Both the position numbers and the translations under genes were made by a program. Below, one piece after another: positions 61,948-64,000 of a stretch of 64,000 bases of DNA. The notes under the pieces were generated by a model, which made no database searches, was not told the DNA's origin, and saw only the letters and a program-made list of their open reading frames with translations. The DNA lies in NCBI RefSeq assembly GCF_030123325.1, contig NZ_CP126106.1, positions 1,640,001 through 1,704,000 of the forward strand, read 5' to 3'. This DNA is from Peribacillus simplex. Its GTDB lineage: Bacteria; Bacillota; Bacilli; Bacillales; DSM-1321. Positions within the stretch are counted from its first letter, which is position 1, and each line of letters opens with the position of its first letter.

Positions 61948-63618
61948 TTGGGTAAAGATAAAAATAATGGTATAAAAGTCATTTCTCTTGGAGGACAAGG
62001 GGAACTTGGTAAAAATATGTACGTCGTTGAGGTGAACGAGGACATCTACCTTCTTGATGCAGGGTTAATGCTGCCAGAAGATGAAATGCTCGGAATCGAT
62101 GCGGTTATCCCTGATATTTCTTATTTGATGGATAATAAGGAACGGGTGCAGGGGATATTCATTACCCATGGTCATGAAGACCATATGGGAGCGCTTGCTT
62201 ATGTCTTGAAATATTTACCGGCACCTGTTTATGGAACAAAGCTTACACTAGCTTTAATCAAAACGAAATTAAAGGAAGATGGCTTTAACGGCAGGGCAAC
62301 ATTCACTGAAATCGATTCGGATTCTCTTTTAAGTTTCCCTCAAGCGGCCGTGTCTTTTTTCCGGACAAACCATAGTATTCCCGATTCCGTCGGAGTCGTG
62401 ATCCACACTCGTGAAGGTGCAATCGTTTATACTGGGGATTTTAAATTCGATCAAGCAGCAACAGATCTATATAAACCTGAAATCGGTAAAATGGCTGGTA
62501 TCGGTGAAGAAGGTGTCCTATGCTTGCTTTCGGATAGTACGGGTGCCGAGAGGCCAGGTTATACGACATCAGAAGCAGTTGTGGCCAAAGATATTAGAGA
62601 GGTTTTTCATGCAGCCTCCGGAAGGATCATCGTAGCGTGCTTCGCTTCGAACATCAACCGGATTCAACATGTTTTCAATGCAGCGGCAGCAAGTCGCAGG
62701 AAAGTGGCAGTTGTAGGAAAAAGCCTGCAGCGCGTTTATGAAACAGCCTTGAACCTTGGCTACTTAAAGGTCGAAGAAGAGCTGATAATCCCGATTAATG
62801 AAATTAGCCAGTATGACGACCGTGAAATCGTCGTGTTATCGACAGGTCATCAGGGGGAGCCCATTGCGGCACTTCAAAAAATGGCAAAACAGACCCACAA
62901 GCAGGTAACGATCAAAAAGGGAGACACAGTTTTGATCAGTGCATCACCCCTACAGGGCGGCGAACTTATTCTATCCAAAACCGTCGATTTGCTATATAGG
63001 GTAGGTGCTGAAGTGGTATCCGCAAATAAATATAAAGTGCACGTAACAGGGCATGGCAGCCAGGAAGAACTTAAAATGATGATCAATTTGATGAATCCTA
63101 AATTCTTGATCCCTGTACATGGGGAATACCGCCATTTATATGCCCATCAAAAAGTTGGGGTTGCTGCGGGAATTAAACGTGAAAACATCATAATTGCCGA
63201 AAAAGGTGATGTCATCGAACTAAAGGGCAATAAAATGGGTCTTTCCGGCAAAGTCTCTGCAGGGAATATCTTGATAGATGGCAGCGGTGTTGGAGATGTG
63301 GGCAATATCGTTCTTCGTGATCGGCGCTTGTTATCCCAGGATGGCATTTTGATTGTGGTGGTCACGTTGAACCGTCAGGATAAAAGCATTGCAGCAGGAC
63401 CTGAAATCATTTCACGGGGCTTTGTATATGTTCGCGAATCAGAAAAAATGATTGGGGAAGCAACTGAAATAGTAAGTGAAATCGTAAAGAAAAATGGGTC
63501 GCGCCAACCTTTTGATTGGTCCACGCTGAAGCAGGAAATGCGTGATGCGTTAAACCAATTCTTTTATGAAAAAACGAAACGCCGCCCAATGATTTTACCA
63601 ATAATCATGGAATATTAA
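61948..63618 (+). CDS. rnjB: Ribonuclease J2
   Basis: RNase J2 partners with J1 in 5'-3' exo- and endonucleolytic mRNA decay. The 556 aa match RnjB by position (after dapA) and by sequence to B. subtilis J2. The metallo-beta-lactamase motif reads THGHEDHMGAL, a complete HxHxDH, whereas B. subtilis J2 has a degenerate HGHDEN there. The beta-CASP domain (CFASNINRIQHVFNAA) and the C-terminal KTKRRPMILPIIMEY are present. The start is TTG 61948, after AAGGAGG. Confidence 0.95.
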   Translation: MGKDKNNGIKVISLGGQGELGKNMYVVEVNEDIYLLDAGLMLPEDEMLGIDAVIPDISYLMDNKERVQGIFITHGHEDHMGALAYVLKYLPAPVYGTKLTLALIKTKLKEDGFNGRATFTEIDSDSLLSFPQAAVSFFRTNHSIPDSVGVVIHTREGAIVYTGDFKFDQAATDLYKPEIGKMAGIGEEGVLCLLSDSTGAERPGYTTSEAVVAKDIREVFHAASGRIIVACFASNINRIQHVFNAAAASRRKVAVVGKSLQRVYETALNLGYLKVEEELIIPINEISQYDDREIVVLSTGHQGEPIAALQKMAKQTHKQVTIKKGDTVLISASPLQGGELILSKTVDLLYRVGAEVVSANKYKVHVTGHGSQEELKMMINLMNPKFLIPVHGEYRHLYAHQKVGVAAGIKRENIIIAEKGDVIELKGNKMGLSGKVSAGNILIDGSGVGDVGNIVLRDRRLLSQDGILIVVVTLNRQDKSIAAGPEIISRGFVYVRESEKMIGEATEIVSEIVKKNGSRQPFDWSTLKQEMRDALNQFFYEKTKRRPMILPIIMEY

Positions 63619-63621
63619 GTA

Positions 63622-63659
63622 AGGAACCCCTGGTTTAAACAGTCAGGGGTTCTTTTTTC
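63622..63659 (+). terminator. Terminator after rnjB
   Basis: GAACCCCTG pairs with CAGGGGTTC (9 bp, 11-nt loop), followed by T6. Confidence 0.88.
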
Positions 63660-63746
63660 TGTGTCGAACCTCTTATATCTTGAAGAATGAAGTCCGAGAC
63701 TCGAGACATAATAAAGCTATAGGCTTAAGAGAAAGGGGTTGGCATA

Positions 63747-64000
63747 GTGGATAATGCACCATTACCAAATGAAAATGTAGGCAAGCAGGAAGGTAAGAAT
63801 TCAACTTTAATCGAAAAGATCCAGCAGCTGGGGGCTACTAATGTTCCGCAACTATCTCAGGACTCAAAAATCCATTGTTTGACGATCATTGGTCAAATTG
63901 AAGGACATATGCAGCTGCCTCCTCAAAATAAAACGACCAAATATGAACATGTTATTCCGCAAATTGTGGCAATTGAACAAAATCCCAATATAGAGGGGCT
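63747..64000 (+). CDS. tepA: TepA, ClpP-like translocation-enhancing protein, 5' part (runs off window)
   Basis: The frame is open from GTG 63747 to the end. The 84 complete codons include EKIQQLGATNVPQLSQDSKI, HCLTIIGQIEGHMQLPPQNK and YEHVIPQIVAIEQNP, nearly identical to B. subtilis TepA (YmfB), a ClpP-fold cytosolic protein linked to protein export and spore-protein handling. The catalytic region is outside the window. AAAGGGG precedes the GTG; ATG at 63756 is out of this frame's conserved start. Order rnjB-tepA agrees with B. subtilis, where spoIIIE follows. Confidence 0.9.
   Translation, partial: MDNAPLPNENVGKQEGKNSTLIEKIQQLGATNVPQLSQDSKIHCLTIIGQIEGHMQLPPQNKTTKYEHVIPQIVAIEQNPNIEG

Noticed and set aside
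1..64000. IS elements, prophage, CRISPR, tRNA or rRNA genes
   Set aside because: I found no transposase, integrase other than the housekeeping XerC, regularly spaced repeats, or cloverleaf/rRNA-like sequence. The two large-scale oddities (motility scar, ylqG) show no mobile-element footprint.

Overview
The window is a continuous piece of a low-to-moderate G+C Bacillaceae chromosome. Every gene lies on the + strand, and gene order follows the Bacillus subtilis smc-to-tepA region almost gene for gene. Protein similarity suggests Bacillus sensu lato, perhaps Peribacillus (B. simplex group). The genus is an inference from remembered sequences, not a search. Sporulation genes (dpaA/dpaB, ylxY) show an endospore former. 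I see no IS element, prophage, tRNA, rRNA or CRISPR array.

Layout. 1-5.6 kb: smc (5' end cut off), ftsY, ylxM, ffh (chromosome organisation and SRP targeting). 5.7-11.2 kb: rpsP, khpA, ylqD, rimM, trmD, rplS, a type I signal peptidase, rbgA, rnhB (ribosome, tRNA, secretion). 11.2-13.4 kb: ylqG, broken by several lesions, followed by an intact ylqH. 13.9-24.9 kb: sucCD, dprA, topA, trmFO, xerC, hslVU, codY. 24.9-29.0 kb: where relatives carry the roughly 30-gene fla/che motility operon, only its 3' end remains (cheW, broken cheC, cheD, sigD, broken swrB). 29.2-36.9 kb: rpsB, tsf, pyrH, frr, uppS, cdsA, dxr, rasP. 37.2-51.2 kb: proS, polC, the rimP-nusA-rnpM-ylxQ-infB-ylxP-rbfA operon, truB, ribC, rpsO. 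51.5-63.6 kb: pnpA, ylxY, mlpA, ymxH, dpaAB, asd, dapG, dapA, rnjB. The start of tepA runs off the right edge.

The most interesting part is the motility scar. Between the codY terminator and cheW there is no flagellar gene. Immediately upstream of cheW, a good Shine-Dalgarno and a GTG begin a reading frame starting V/M-ELFSNTF, which resembles the N-terminus of FlgB, the first protein of the missing operon. It then runs straight into the cheW start region. This looks like a clean deletion from about codon 9 of flgB to the cheA/cheW junction. Downstream, cheC has a frameshift and two nonsense codons. swrB is frameshifted by a precise 22-bp tandem duplication. The cheD ribosome-binding site sits in a hairpin that was probably opened by translation of the now-broken cheC. 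ylqG, a FliK-like orphan, is also decayed, while sigD, cheW, cheD and ylqH are still open. The pattern fits an ongoing loss of motility with selective retention of sigma-D.

The rest is ordinary core genome with well-formed sigma-A promoters and terminators. Smaller points of interest are an RNase J2 that keeps the full HxHxDH motif, an HslV with the canonical N-terminal Thr instead of the Bacillus-type extension, and several structured 5' leaders (rplS, rpsB, rimP, rpsO, pnpA).
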